DNA of 64,000 nucleotides from Mangrovibacterium marinum (GCF_003046625.1 NZ_QAAD01000003.1:62001-126000); one strand, 5' to 3'. Shown: positions 34,909 to 44,510, counted from the stretch's first letter. Notes: generated from the sequence alone by a model not told the origin. Numbers and translations: made by a program.

Positions 34909-37900
34909 CTAGTTACGATACAGCCAGATTTTGAGCATGGAGAACAGTTTTTCTTCATTCAAGGGTTTCGACAAATAGTCGTTTGCGCCGTTTTTCAAGG
35001 CATTCTCCTTGTCTTCTTTCATCGCTTTTGCCGTCAGACAAATAACCGGAATTTGCTGAATGCCGGGGGTATGGCGAATAATACGCATGGCTTCGTAACC
35101 ATCCATAACGGGCATCATTACATCCATCAGCACCAGATCGATATCCGGCTTACTTTGAAGTAAATCGACAGCTACCTGTCCGTTTTCGGCCTCGTACACT
35201 TCCATGTCGCGTTCTTCCAGCATCTGTCCCAAGGCAAATACATTTCGGATATCATCATCGACAATCAGAATCTTCTTGCCTTTAAACAACGATTCGTCAG
35301 AGGCAATCGCGGTTTTGTTTATCGAAGCGGGTATTGTTTTCGACAGTTGATGCAGAAACAAGGTTAGCTCGTCCATCAAGCGCTCATCCGACTTCATTCC
35401 TTTCAAAATAATCGTATCCGTAAAGCCGGTCAATTCTTTAATTTCCTCGGAGCTGATGTCCTTCCCGGTATAAATAAATACCTTGGGAATCGGAATCCCG
35501 TTAGCTCTTAATTTCTGCAACAATTCCTTTCCTGAATAATCCGGAAGGCCTAAATCGAGCACAATACAGTCGAATTTTTCCCGACATAACAACTGATAGG
35601 CTTCCTGGGCCATCTGTACTTCCGCAATTTCCAGCTGCAGCTCATTAAGCATCGTTTTTATCACCGTCCTGGTCAGTGAGTTGTCTTCAACAAGCAGCAT
35701 CTTTTTCATGGTGGTCGGGAAAGGATTCTCCATTGCGCTTAGAGCATCCGAAACACTGATGGTCTCAACGGTAGGAAGCTCCGAATAGTTGTCGGTCTCG
35801 CTGTAGTCGATTGGTGTGATCAAATGCACCGGCAGCTTACTTGTGAGTCGATGTTGTTTCAACTTCTGGTAGCCGGGCGATTCGGCTCGGGCATATTCTA
35901 CCGCCAGCAAAATGGCTTTAGGCTGATATTTTTCCGCCAGCAAAATACCATCGTCAATATTGCCCGCGACAATGGCACTGTAGGCTTTGGCCCGGGCCTG
36001 CTGCATAAATTTGCGGGCTTGTTGTTTCGAAGGGTGAATAACCAGGATCGTTTTACCATCGGGTTGTTTATCGCGGTCATCTTCAATAAAGGGAACCAAC
36101 ACCGGTTCGGGCTGTTGCTGCGCTGGTTCATGATGGTCGTTTGGCGCTGTTGAATCGTCCGCCGTACTGATGCTGCTGGCCAGCGGCTGCTCATCGGTAA
36201 GCGCTTTGTCGACTGGCAGATACACATAGAAGGTTGACCCCTTGTTCACTTGACTTTCGAGTTGTATTTCGCCACCCAACAAGCGGATCAACTCGCGCGA
36301 GATCGATAAGCCCAGTCCGGTACCGCCAAATTTTCGGGAAATACTGCCATCGGCTTGCTGAAAGGCCTCGAAGATCGCTTCCAGCTTTTCTGCCGGAATA
36401 CCAATACCGGTATCGGCAATCCTGATACAACAGCTATTCGCGCTGTTGAAATCACTGTTGTTAAAAATCGTCCCGCTTGCTGTTGGCAACATGTCGACGG
36501 TAATTTTTCCGCTGCTGGTAAACTTGAAGGCATTGGACAGTAAATTTTTCACAATCTGCATCAGCCGATAGCGGTCGGTCTTGAGCCTGGCGGGGAATGA
36601 CGGATCGACCTGTACCTCAAAGGCCAGTTGCTTTTCGGCGGCCATAGCATTGAAGCTCATCAAGATCTCGTCCTTCAGGTCTGTTGCCGAAACAGGGGCA
36701 AACACAACAGTCATCTTTCCGGCTTCAATCTTGGAAAGATCCAGCACTTCGTTGATCAGTTGTAACAGATCAGTTCCGCTTTTGTGAATAATTTTTGCCG
36801 ACTGCACCTGGTCGCCTGTCAGGTTCCCCTTTTTATTGGTTGCCAGCATGTTCGAGAGAATCAACAAACTATTCAACGGAGTGCGCAGTTCGTGCGACAT
36901 ATTAGCCAGAAACTCCGACTTGTACTGACTGGCCAGATGCAATTCCTTCGCTTTAATTTCGAGTGCCTGGTGAGCCTCGGTCAGCTCGGTATTCTTTGTA
37001 CTGATATCTTCTTTTTGAATTTCAAGCTGGCGGCTTCGTTCTTCCAGCTCTTCATTGGTTACCCGCAGTTCTTCCTGCTGTACCTGTAACTTTTTCTCGT
37101 TCTCGGTGAGTACTTTGGTGTGCTCAACCAACTCTTCGTTGGCCACCCGCAGTTCTTCCTGCTGCACTTGCAACTCGCTGGCCTGCTGTTGTGTTTTCTC
37201 AAGCAGTTCCTGCGTTTTCATCAAACTGCTGACTGAGTTCAGTTTAATGCCAATAATTTCAGTTGCATATCTGAAAAACTGCATTTCAATTTCGGAGAAT
37301 CGGCTCAGCGAAGCCAGCTCGACAACACCAATCAGTGTTTGATTGTAAATCAAGGGAACGATAACGATCTGGCGAGGCTTGTATTCGCCCGACGACGAAA
37401 ACGTCTGATAGCTCTCGTCGGGAAGATCGTGCAACACGACCATTTCGCGCGAGTGGGCCACCTGCCCGATAATGCCTTCGTTCAGGCGAATGCTCTTATT
37501 CAACTTTTTAGGATCGAAACCGGACGAGCTCAGTAAACGCAAACATTTCCGATCGGGCTCGTACAAATGCACACTGCCCAACTGGGCATGCAAACGTTCC
37601 ATCAAAAAAGAAATTGCGAACTGACCAATCTCCTCGTAAGTTTGATGATTGCTTAATTTTTCATTTAAGCTATTGATACCGGATTTTAACCAGTCTTCCT
37701 GCTCATTTCGCTCCGATGTTGCTTGCAATGTTGCAACCATTTTATTGAGTGAAATGCTCATCTCGTCCTTGGGGGACTTGGGAACAATTTGGCTGCTGTA
37801 GTCGCCATCGGCAACCTTTTGGGTATAGGCAATTACCTGCCGAAAGCCCTCCTGAATCTGCCGGAAAGAATTTGCCAGCTCGCCAATTTCATTATCTGCC

Positions 37901-38676
37901 TGAATAGAAAGCTTACCGGTTAGGTCGCCTTTGGCAATCAAACCAAACTGCTCAACCATATCTCGAATAGGCTCCGAAATGGACCGGGAAATGCGAATAG
38001 AGATGGAACCGTTGGTTAGCACCAATAAAAATACCACCAGCAATATACCACCAAACAGAAACCGGTTAATCAAGGTATTGAGATCTTCAATGGCCTGAGC
38101 AAACTCACCATATAAACCCCGCATTTGAGCCAAATCGGCATTTATGTTTTGAATAATGACGCCGTTGGTATCGTTTTTATACGCTAAAACCTTTTCCAGG
38201 ATCGACTGCCCCAGCTCGCTAACCTGCAAGGCATACTGCTGTGCCTCGGCCAGTCGTGCCGGCTTTAGCCACATAAGCAGTTTTAACCGGCTGCCCATTA
38301 AGGCAGCATCGGCACGATCGCCATTAAGAGCTGGTTGGAAAACATCTAACAGCTTATCCTCAAATTCGGAATCGGATAGATTGGCAAATTGATCAATAGT
38401 CCCGAAACTATATGCCATCTGGTTGGCAAGTTCCATCTGAGTGATCGCTTTGTGGAGCCATTGTTCGTCTCCGCTAAGCTGATAACTAAAAAAATCTTCT
38501 ACACCTTCATGGAAAATATTATTATGTACCCGTTCTGTGTTAATAATTAAGCTTAACGCCTTACCGGTATTGTAGAAGTAGTTTGACACATATCCGAGTA
38601 TAAGCAAGCTAAAAAACGCCAGAAGACTTAAAAGACGAAGTTTATTTCGAATTTTAGAATTAAAAAACCTTAACAT
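34909..38676 (-). CDS. HAMP-GAF hybrid histidine kinase with three receivers
   Basis: A 1255-residue membrane sensor. Order: membrane segment (about 15-32), periplasmic helical sensor (33-200), second membrane segment (about 205-225), HAMP, a GAF domain (about 350-490, including ISFLMERLHAQLGSVHLY), a long coiled coil with duplicated QQEELRVANEEL and QQEELRVTNEEL (about 500-570), HisKA with NMSHELRTPLNS (His595), HATPase_c (NLLSNAFKFTSSG, DTGIGI, FGGTGLGL), then three receiver-like domains. The first of these (ILVIHPSKQQARKF) lacks the acidic pocket and phosphoacceptor pattern; the second has LLVEDNS and VLDLGLPDYSG; the third has LIVDDDIRN and VLMDVMMPVMDG. It is first in the operon with the second kinase, CheR and CheB, and its own promoter box is at 38702. 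Confidence 0.95.
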   Translation of the reverse strand: MLRFFNSKIRNKLRLLSLLAFFSLLILGYVSNYFYNTGKALSLIINTERVHNNIFHEGVEDFFSYQLSGDEQWLHKAITQMELANQMAYSFGTIDQFANLSDSEFEDKLLDVFQPALNGDRADAALMGSRLKLLMWLKPARLAEAQQYALQVSELGQSILEKVLAYKNDTNGVIIQNINADLAQMRGLYGEFAQAIEDLNTLINRFLFGGILLVVFLLVLTNGSISIRISRSISEPIRDMVEQFGLIAKGDLTGKLSIQADNEIGELANSFRQIQEGFRQVIAYTQKVADGDYSSQIVPKSPKDEMSISLNKMVATLQATSERNEQEDWLKSGINSLNEKLSNHQTYEEIGQFAISFLMERLHAQLGSVHLYEPDRKCLRLLSSSGFDPKKLNKSIRLNEGIIGQVAHSREMVVLHDLPDESYQTFSSSGEYKPRQIVIVPLIYNQTLIGVVELASLSRFSEIEMQFFRYATEIIGIKLNSVSSLMKTQELLEKTQQQASELQVQQEELRVANEELVEHTKVLTENEKKLQVQQEELRVTNEELEERSRQLEIQKEDISTKNTELTEAHQALEIKAKELHLASQYKSEFLANMSHELRTPLNSLLILSNMLATNKKGNLTGDQVQSAKIIHKSGTDLLQLINEVLDLSKIEAGKMTVVFAPVSATDLKDEILMSFNAMAAEKQLAFEVQVDPSFPARLKTDRYRLMQIVKNLLSNAFKFTSSGKITVDMLPTASGTIFNNSDFNSANSCCIRIADTGIGIPAEKLEAIFEAFQQADGSISRKFGGTGLGLSISRELIRLLGGEIQLESQVNKGSTFYVYLPVDKALTDEQPLASSISTADDSTAPNDHHEPAQQQPEPVLVPFIEDDRDKQPDGKTILVIHPSKQQARKFMQQARAKAYSAIVAGNIDDGILLAEKYQPKAILLAVEYARAESPGYQKLKQHRLTSKLPVHLITPIDYSETDNYSELPTVETISVSDALSAMENPFPTTMKKMLLVEDNSLTRTVIKTMLNELQLEIAEVQMAQEAYQLLCREKFDCIVLDLGLPDYSGKELLQKLRANGIPIPKVFIYTGKDISSEEIKELTGFTDTIILKGMKSDERLMDELTLFLHQLSKTIPASINKTAIASDESLFKGKKILIVDDDIRNVFALGQMLEERDMEVYEAENGQVAVDLLQSKPDIDLVLMDVMMPVMDGYEAMRIIRHTPGIQQIPVICLTAKAMKEDKENALKNGANDYLSKPLNEEKLFSMLKIWLYRN

Positions 38677-38701
38677 AGATCAACCATTATTACTAGTGCT
38701 C

Positions 38702-38709
38702 CAAAAATA
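38702..38709 (-). promoter_or_regulatory. Kinase/CheR/CheB operon promoter (-7 box)
   Basis: Minus strand TATTTTTG, a perfect TAnnTTTG element, 26 bases before the start of the large kinase. No exact TTTG is found at -33 (a TTCTTG is close). Confidence 0.5.
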
Positions 38710-38850
38710 GAAAATGTATTGCAAGAAATGCTATGTACAGCCAGGTTTCATCGACGAAACAGATTAATAAAACGACAAAACCAGCACATACGATTGTCTA
38801 TCTGGTTATATACAAAAGGTATAAATGTGTTTATTTTTTTCTGTAAACAT

Positions 38851-39496
38851 CGTTTCGGGTGATGTACCTGCCTGCGGTAGGCAGGGTTTCCAACCGCATC
38901 TGGAGTGCTTTAGGGACGGCTCCCGTCGCCCCGCTCTGCCCGCAGAGCGGGGACAGAATTAAATCAATCCGCCAGGATTGGTTCAATTCAGGAGAGAGTT
39001 ACAAAGGGCTGCTGGTATGCACGTTGAAAGTTCCTTCCACGGCGTTTCAGTGCCTGTTTTTTTCTCTCCTACTCTTGCTCAATGAGCAACTTTGTCCTAC
39101 CGGACGGGTTTTCATTTTTCAGCAATGGCTTTAGCCATGCAATACCGATTAGCTTCAAAAGTGTCACATCCTATCACTTCGTTCCAATGCTCCTTTTTCA
39201 GTCTATCGGCATTATACGGTCCTATTTCAGCGCATAAATTAGCCTTCAAAACGGTATAATTGGGGTAGCACCAAAGACAATACGAAGATTCTCCCGTCCC
39301 GTACGGGACGGAATTTCGCCCCTGTTGTCGTTAAGCTACCCAAATAGCATCCCTCCGGGATTGCAGGAAGCTTTTCGTTTGATTTCGGCCTAGATAAAAC
39401 CAGGCCAACCGGGTTCCGACTTTTTGGCATTGATCGAACCTATTCTTGCTCGGTGATGGCCTTTTCGCAATCTACCAGCTGCTTCTGGATTCCCCC
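38851..39496 (-). repeat. Dispersed repeat family, copy C
   Basis: Begins with the CGGGTGATGTACCTGCCTGC module (38856), a perfect hairpin CCCGCTCTGC-CC-GCAGAGCGGG, the CCGCCAGGATTGGTTCAATT segment, the core (39090-39375, palindrome CCGTCCCGTACGGGACGG at 39294-39311) and the CAGCTGCTTCTGGATTCCCC segment. It is followed directly by copy D. No gene is credible in 38710-40556. Confidence 0.9.
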
Positions 39497-40010
39497 ACTC
39501 TGCCCGCAGAGAGGGGACAGAATTAAATTAATCCGCCAGGATTGGTTCAATTCAGGGGAGCGTTACAGAGGGCTGCTGGTATGTACTTTGAAAGTTCCTT
39601 CCACGGCGTTTCAGTGCCTGCTTTTTTCTCTCCTACTCTTGCTCAATGAGCAACTTTGTCCTACCGGACGGGTTTTCATTTTTCAGCAATGGCTTTAGCC
39701 ATGCAATACCGATTAGCTTCAAAAGTGTCACATCCTATCACTTCGTTCCAATGCTCCTTTTTCAGTCTATCGGCATTATACGGTCCTATTTCAGCGCATA
39801 AATTAGCCTTCAAAACGGTATAATTGGGGTAGCACCAAAGACAATACGAAGATTCTCCCGTCCCGTACGGGACGGAATTTCGCCCCTGTTGTCGTTAAGC
39901 TACCCAAATAGCATCCCTCCGGGATTGCAGGAAGCTTTTCCTTCGATTTCGGCCTAGATAAAACCAGGCCAACTAACTCCCGACTTTTTGGCATTGATCG
40001 AACCTCATTG
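39497..40010 (-). repeat. Dispersed repeat family, copy D (tandem duplicate of C)
   Basis: Matches copy C with a constant offset of 564 bases: for example GGACAGAATT at 38951 and 39515, and the palindrome at 39294 and 39858, with only scattered substitutions. The fixed offset shows a recent tandem duplication without insertions or deletions between these points. Confidence 0.9.
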
Positions 40011-40029
40011 TTATGCGTTGATGGTGTTT

Positions 40030-40195
40030 GGGATGACAACTACGATAACTATAACAACTAAGACAACCACGACAACCACGACAACCGTGACAACCCGACA
40101 ACCTGTGACAACTACGACAACAGGAAAACACGACAACTTGAGACAACTACGATAACTATAACAACAAAGACTACCACGACAACTTGAGACACCTA
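40030..40195. repeat. GACAAC satellite
   Basis: More than ten degenerate ACGACAACC/GACAACTAC units (9-10 bases). Read on the minus strand it gives a run of Val codons. The same motif occurs at 7290-7385 (as GTTGTCG) and 30767-30813, always at the same end of the repeat family. Bases 40196-40556 hold no recognisable feature. Confidence 0.8.
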
Positions 40196-40556
40196 ATCGT
40201 GTGGCTTTAGGTCGGTTTTGGATGATAACCGGATTGACTAAATAAACATCGAAGGTTTTAAAGGCTGGCCTGAAATGGTTGGGGGTTAAAGCCCAATAGC
40301 GCGGAACGAAGCCGAAATAGTCCGAAGCAGACCTGAACAAGCCGGAGGCCAGCCTGAATTGGGGTGGATGTAACTTATCGGATCATGAATTGAGCTGATT
40401 CTTGCAATAAACCGCAATTGGCTTGCGAGTATCGTCCTGGTCGGAGAGATCGTTGGACTTATGCAGAATTGAGTTGGGCTGCTTTATAGCCTCAGGCAAA
40501 GGCTAATAATGCTATTATCTACTAAACAACTTAAGCACGAGCGGCAAGCACGCATT

Positions 40557-41309
40557 TTAGTCATTCAAGCGACCAAAGCATTTTAAATAATGAACCAGAT
40601 GAAGTCTGTTGGTCAGATGCAGACAACGGAGTAAGCCATTGATGGTATTATCAATGGTACTTTTAGAACAATGACGAATTTCGGCGGCCTCCTTACTGAC
40701 TTTTCCCATCATCAGGAGCTCCAAGATAGCACAACGGCAGTCCGAAAACTCCGGCATACTTCCTTCGCCATCCTTAAACAAAACACGTTGCCGGCTGTCG
40801 GTTTCGTAAAAACAACGCAGCGGAGGACTGTAGCTGCAATTGGTGCTGATACGATGGAAAAGCACCAAACATCCCCCTTCGGGCCATCCCTTTACCGATG
40901 GCAAAAATACCAGATGACACATTAACCGAAGATATTCGTTATCGGTATTTTTCAAACAAGCATCAACTGTTAACTGATATTTTGAATAGTGGTTATCGGG
41001 TAACTTCTCCAAGAACTGCGACACCTGATCGATGCTATCTTTTACAAAACGGCGATCGTTTCCATTTAGCTGATCATAGAAAAAGGAAGAGGCTGGCTGC
41101 TGATGAAAATCGGGCCCTAAAAATCCGGCAAAAGGTTGGGCTAATCTGGAACGATAAGTCAAAAAACGCTGACTCGCGCGGTCAACAAGACCAATTTCGC
41201 CATCGACATTCCGTTTTACGAGATCTGCAATTGAGGACCGGAAACAGGACGTTCGGCTATTGTCGGCACTGGTGTAAATAAACTCCAATTTGTTCTGATT
41301 TTTATACAT
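40557..41309 (-). CDS. LuxR-type HTH transcriptional regulator
   Basis: A 250-residue regulator. The C-terminal 65 residues form a LuxR/NarL-type helix-turn-helix (CRCAILELLMMGKVSKEAAEIRHCSKSTIDNTINGLLRCLHLTNR); it is more divergent than usual, with CSKSTIDNTINGLL as recognition helix. The N-terminal part (about 1-175) has a PAS-like feel with FHRISTNCSYSPPLRCFYE, but I cannot assign a domain or ligand. There is no receiver domain. It stands alone between the repeat region and a 235-residue protein of unknown function transcribed away from it, which is a plausible target. Confidence 0.75.
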   Translation of the reverse strand: MYKNQNKLEFIYTSADNSRTSCFRSSIADLVKRNVDGEIGLVDRASQRFLTYRSRLAQPFAGFLGPDFHQQPASSFFYDQLNGNDRRFVKDSIDQVSQFLEKLPDNHYSKYQLTVDACLKNTDNEYLRLMCHLVFLPSVKGWPEGGCLVLFHRISTNCSYSPPLRCFYETDSRQRVLFKDGEGSMPEFSDCRCAILELLMMGKVSKEAAEIRHCSKSTIDNTINGLLRCLHLTNRLHLVHYLKCFGRLND

Positions 41310-41641
41310 TTTTATAGCGTTTTTATCCGATTCGGAAACAACAGTCTTCGCCTGTTAAACAGACAAAGCTTTATTCTTTCATTTTCCCTTTCACGCCATA
41401 CTTAACATACAAACTCCATTCAATCGCTGGCAATAATCAACTACACCAGCATTTTCTTCTTAGCACACTTTACGTACGGAAACTAAATCCTGCATTCCTC
41501 AACAAATATACAAATAGCTCATTTACCGATCACTAGTTATTTTTAACTATTTCACGCAATTAATAAAACCTCTAATTTTATTCAATCAAGTTAAGCTTAA
41601 ATAAACAGAAAAACAATTCACGAACAACAAAACTTAACAAA

Positions 41642-42349
41642 ATGGGAAACACAACACGAATACCAAGAGCAATCAGTCGGTTTGACACTTATTTGGAGAA
41701 TGCAACACGCTACCTGCAAGCAGGCAGTCCGGAAACCAATGCCAGCCGCTTGTCGATACAGGAAGAAGAGGTAACAACGCTAAATGGCTATTACGCCGAG
41801 TGGTCGCCCCTGTATCTATTATACAGCGATAAAAAGAACAGCCGCACAACAGCTGTAACAGAACAGTTGCATCTGATTATTGAAAAGACAGTCGACTACG
41901 ACCATCAGCAACATTTGCTCGATCGCATTGCCTCGTCGCCCAATGTTACCGTAACCGACCTGGATACCTTTAATATTAAAGGCAGCCTGCTGGCAAAAAC
42001 CAAACGTACCAAACCAAGCAAAGCCATTACAGAGCTGGTATTGCCGGATATTAGCCAGCGGGGAGGTGGTGAACTGGCCATTAAATGCCGGAACTCGGAG
42101 GGAGGACGTGCAGCGATACTGAAAGAAGCCAACTGCGTAGAATACCGCTATCGGGTTGACGAACAAGCACCCACATCGGTGAACAACGAAGGACTAAACA
42201 CCGGAATCTCGACCAAAGCCAGTTTTACGCTTTCGTTGGGTGCTGAAAACAGTGCGAAATATGCCTATCTCTATTTTCGCTGGTACAATACCAAATATCC
42301 GAACCTGGCTGGTCCGTGGAGCAGCTTGCATAGTGTGCTTATCTTATAG
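41642..42349 (+). CDS. Conserved-looking protein of unknown function
   Basis: A 235-residue protein with no signal peptide, membrane segment or recognised catalytic motif. About the first 110 residues look helical (SRFDTYLENATRYLQAG, VTEQLHLIIEKTVDYDHQQHLLDRI). The C-terminal half looks like a beta sandwich of the kind used for Ig-like domains (VEYRYRVDEQAPTSVN, KASFTLSLGAENSAKYAYLYFRWYNTKYPNLAGPWS). I do not recognise the family. The 332-bp upstream region (41310-41641) is AT-rich with no exact TAnnTTTG box and is shared with the divergent LuxR gene. Confidence 0.75.
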   Translation: MGNTTRIPRAISRFDTYLENATRYLQAGSPETNASRLSIQEEEVTTLNGYYAEWSPLYLLYSDKKNSRTTAVTEQLHLIIEKTVDYDHQQHLLDRIASSPNVTVTDLDTFNIKGSLLAKTKRTKPSKAITELVLPDISQRGGGELAIKCRNSEGGRAAILKEANCVEYRYRVDEQAPTSVNNEGLNTGISTKASFTLSLGAENSAKYAYLYFRWYNTKYPNLAGPWSSLHSVLIL

Positions 42350-42357
42350 CACAAATC

Positions 42358-42376
42358 AGTGAGCCTTAGGCTCACT
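42358..42376. terminator. Bidirectional hairpin
   Basis: AGTGAGCC-TTA-GGCTCACT, a perfect eight-base stem between the convergent 235-residue gene and the activase gene, overlapping the stop codon of the latter. No long T run. Confidence 0.6.
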
Positions 42377-43133
42377 ATTCATCCAGCACCAAGGCATCGC
42401 TATAAATAGCACATCCCAAGGCTCCCATAATCTGGGGTTGTTCGGGCACTAAAACCGGTTGCTTCAATACTTCTTCCATCAATATTTTTAAGGCTGTACT
42501 TTTAGCAGCACCTCCGGCAAAGGCAATATCGCCCTGCAAGCCCACACGCTTCATGATGGCCATTGACTTTTTAATCACCGAATGGTAGATTCCCCGGGCC
42601 ACCCGTGCCCGATCTTCTCCTTTGGCCAGCATGGATACGATCTCGGATTCGGCAAACACGGCACACATACTGTTGATGGATGCCGAATCGGCCGCTTGCA
42701 AGGCCTCGGTGCCAAACTCGTCCAGGTTATAGCGCAATGCCATGGCCATGATCTCCAGAAAACGCCCCGTGCCGGCAGCACATTTGTCATTCATCTCGAA
42801 CTTACGCACCCGCCCCTTTTCGTCAATTGAAATGGCCTTGGTATCCTGTCCGCCAATATCCAGGATGGTGCGGGCAGTGGGCAGCGCCTGGTTAATGCCC
42901 AGCGAAAAGGCTTTAATCTCGCTAATTACTTCCGACCGGTAGTGATCGGCAAACAGATGCCGCCCGTAACCGGTAGCTGTGATGTTGTCGTAGCTAAGTC
43001 CTTCCAATAACGCATGGCAAGTTTCCATCGGGTTAAAGGTATTGTCGACAACTTTGGAGAAAATCATTTCCCGGTTCTCCAGCAAAACCACTTTAATGGT
43101 TCTTGAACCAATATCGATACCTGCAGAAATCAT
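42375..43133 (-). CDS. Acyl-CoA dehydratase activase (BcrAD/HgdC family)
   Basis: A 252-residue ASKHA-fold ATPase of the HgdC/BadFG group, which drives one electron into a partner reductase at the cost of ATP and carries a [4Fe-4S] cluster between two subunits. Visible marks are AGIDIGSRTIKVVLLEN (phosphate 1), DIGGQDTKAISID (phosphate 2), NDKCAAGTGRFLEIMA and MCAVFAESEIVSMLAKG (cluster Cys residues), and DIAFAGGAAKS (adenosine loop). It lies 99 bases downstream of the reductase gene it should activate, with a hairpin at 43155-43182 between them. Confidence 0.93.
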   Translation of the reverse strand: MISAGIDIGSRTIKVVLLENREMIFSKVVDNTFNPMETCHALLEGLSYDNITATGYGRHLFADHYRSEVISEIKAFSLGINQALPTARTILDIGGQDTKAISIDEKGRVRKFEMNDKCAAGTGRFLEIMAMALRYNLDEFGTEALQAADSASINSMCAVFAESEIVSMLAKGEDRARVARGIYHSVIKKSMAIMKRVGLQGDIAFAGGAAKSTALKILMEEVLKQPVLVPEQPQIMGALGCAIYSDALVLDE

Positions 43134-43154
43134 GAATTTATTTTTAGCTAAAAG

Positions 43155-43182
43155 ATGATGCCGGCCCGCAAGCCGGCATCAT
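43155..43182 (-). terminator. Hairpin between reductase and activase genes
   Basis: ATGATGCCGGC and GCCGGCATCAT pair perfectly around CCGCAA. On the minus strand CTTTTAG follows. As an intercistronic hairpin it may attenuate activase expression relative to the reductase. Confidence 0.55.
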
Positions 43183-43232
43183 TATCTGTTTTATGGTTTG
43201 TTCTCGCCAAATTGCACGGCAACTTGTGTCGA

Positions 43233-44510
43233 TTACGACTTGATGCGTTCAATGAAGGCTTCAACCCGTGTTTTTAATTGTCCCATATCCTCCTGGCTGT
43301 AGTCGGTATCGACCGACAACACGGGAATGCCCTCTTTTTCGAGGTTCTTTTCAACTGACATGGCCTCGATCTGGTAAGGCTGACAGAACTGGATGCTGTA
43401 GTGCAAAACACCATCGGCCTTATATTTTTTAACCATCTCCTTAATGTGGTCGTATCGCTTTTTATTGGGCGTAAAAACAGCACAGTCGATCTCGAAATAG
43501 CGATCAACAATTTTATCGAGCAATTCATCAACCGTATTTGCGCCATCATCTGTCAAATTCCGGAACCCTCGTTCGCCGGTACACATTTCCTCGCCTACCA
43601 TAATGGCTCCCGAGTTTTCAATAACGCCGGGCACCTTCCAGTTGGGAACAGCCATGGGGCATCCGCTAAGTAAAATACGCGGTGCATCTTTCGGGAATAC
43701 GCCCTCGCCGTTTGCAATTCGTTGTTCCAGCTCATCGCAAATGGCATTGATCGATGCTGTAAAACGCTCGGGATTGTCGTAGAAATAAACCTGGTTAGCC
43801 AGCAATACATCGAGCCCTGAAATAGGCACCGGGTTGGCAGCACGCAGTTCGGCCAGACGGTGCATAGCCTTGCGCTTGTTGTTAACCGTTTCAATTCCTT
43901 TCTTCAGGTTTTCAACAGTCAACTCAACGCCTGTCAGCTCTTCCAGCTTTGCAGCAAATTTCAGGTATTCTGCTTTCAGCAAAGCTTTGCCGGCTTCCGA
44001 CTTGGTTTGCGGAAGATCCATTACATATAAGTTACCGACCAGGTCGCCATAGGACTCGAAGGCCTTTTTCTTACCGTCGCAGGTGTTTTCGCCAACAATT
44101 AAATCGGTTGCTTCAATATACGGACAAACTTTAGCCAGTTTAAATCCAAAAGCCGACTTGATTAATGAGCAGGTATTTCGTGGAATGTATTCTTCGGCGG
44201 CTTCAAACCCAAGTTCTGCTCCGGCGCACAGGCCAACACAAACGGCGTTTAAAGCCAGCACGATCTCTTCGGGTACAAAAACGCAAAAAGTACCGATTAC
44301 CTTTCGGCCTTCGGCTTTGGCATCAAGCAATTCGCGAATGCGCAAGCCATGAATTTCGCTTACCACAAAATCGAAATACTCCATTCCCTTCGGACGATTT
44401 TTTTGCGATAAAAACATTTCCTGGTAAGTTTTACCCACCAAATCCAATACAGCATCGTGGGTTTGCTGATCGAGCCCCAAGCTCGTCCACATTTCTTTAT
44501 AATCCGACAT
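43233..44510 (-). CDS. Double-cubane-cluster anaerobic reductase (HgdB-like)
   Basis: A 425-residue protein of the 2-hydroxyacyl-CoA dehydratase D/HgdB superfamily. Cys residues in VCVGLCAGAELG, RNTCSLIKSAFG, KVCPYIEATDL, GENTCDGKKKA, LLSGCPMAV, EEMCTGERGF and QFCQPYQIEA fit the double-cubane cluster reductases, where one polypeptide holds an [8Fe-9S] cluster and is fired by an ATP-driven activator. Classic dehydratases have two different subunits; here only one is present, which favours the double-cubane class. The physiological substrate is not known. It has a possible promoter 270 bases upstream and a leader that contains degraded repeat G. The pair implies growth under low oxygen. Confidence 0.9.
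   Translation of the reverse strand: MSDYKEMWTSLGLDQQTHDAVLDLVGKTYQEMFLSQKNRPKGMEYFDFVVSEIHGLRIRELLDAKAEGRKVIGTFCVFVPEEIVLALNAVCVGLCAGAELGFEAAEEYIPRNTCSLIKSAFGFKLAKVCPYIEATDLIVGENTCDGKKKAFESYGDLVGNLYVMDLPQTKSEAGKALLKAEYLKFAAKLEELTGVELTVENLKKGIETVNNKRKAMHRLAELRAANPVPISGLDVLLANQVYFYDNPERFTASINAICDELEQRIANGEGVFPKDAPRILLSGCPMAVPNWKVPGVIENSGAIMVGEEMCTGERGFRNLTDDGANTVDELLDKIVDRYFEIDCAVFTPNKKRYDHIKEMVKKYKADGVLHYSIQFCQPYQIEAMSVEKNLEKEGIPVLSVDTDYSQEDMGQLKTRVEAFIERIKS

Noticed and set aside
40011-40340. A 109-codon minus-strand frame rich in Val
   Set aside because: The Val runs come from the GACAAC satellite read on the other strand.
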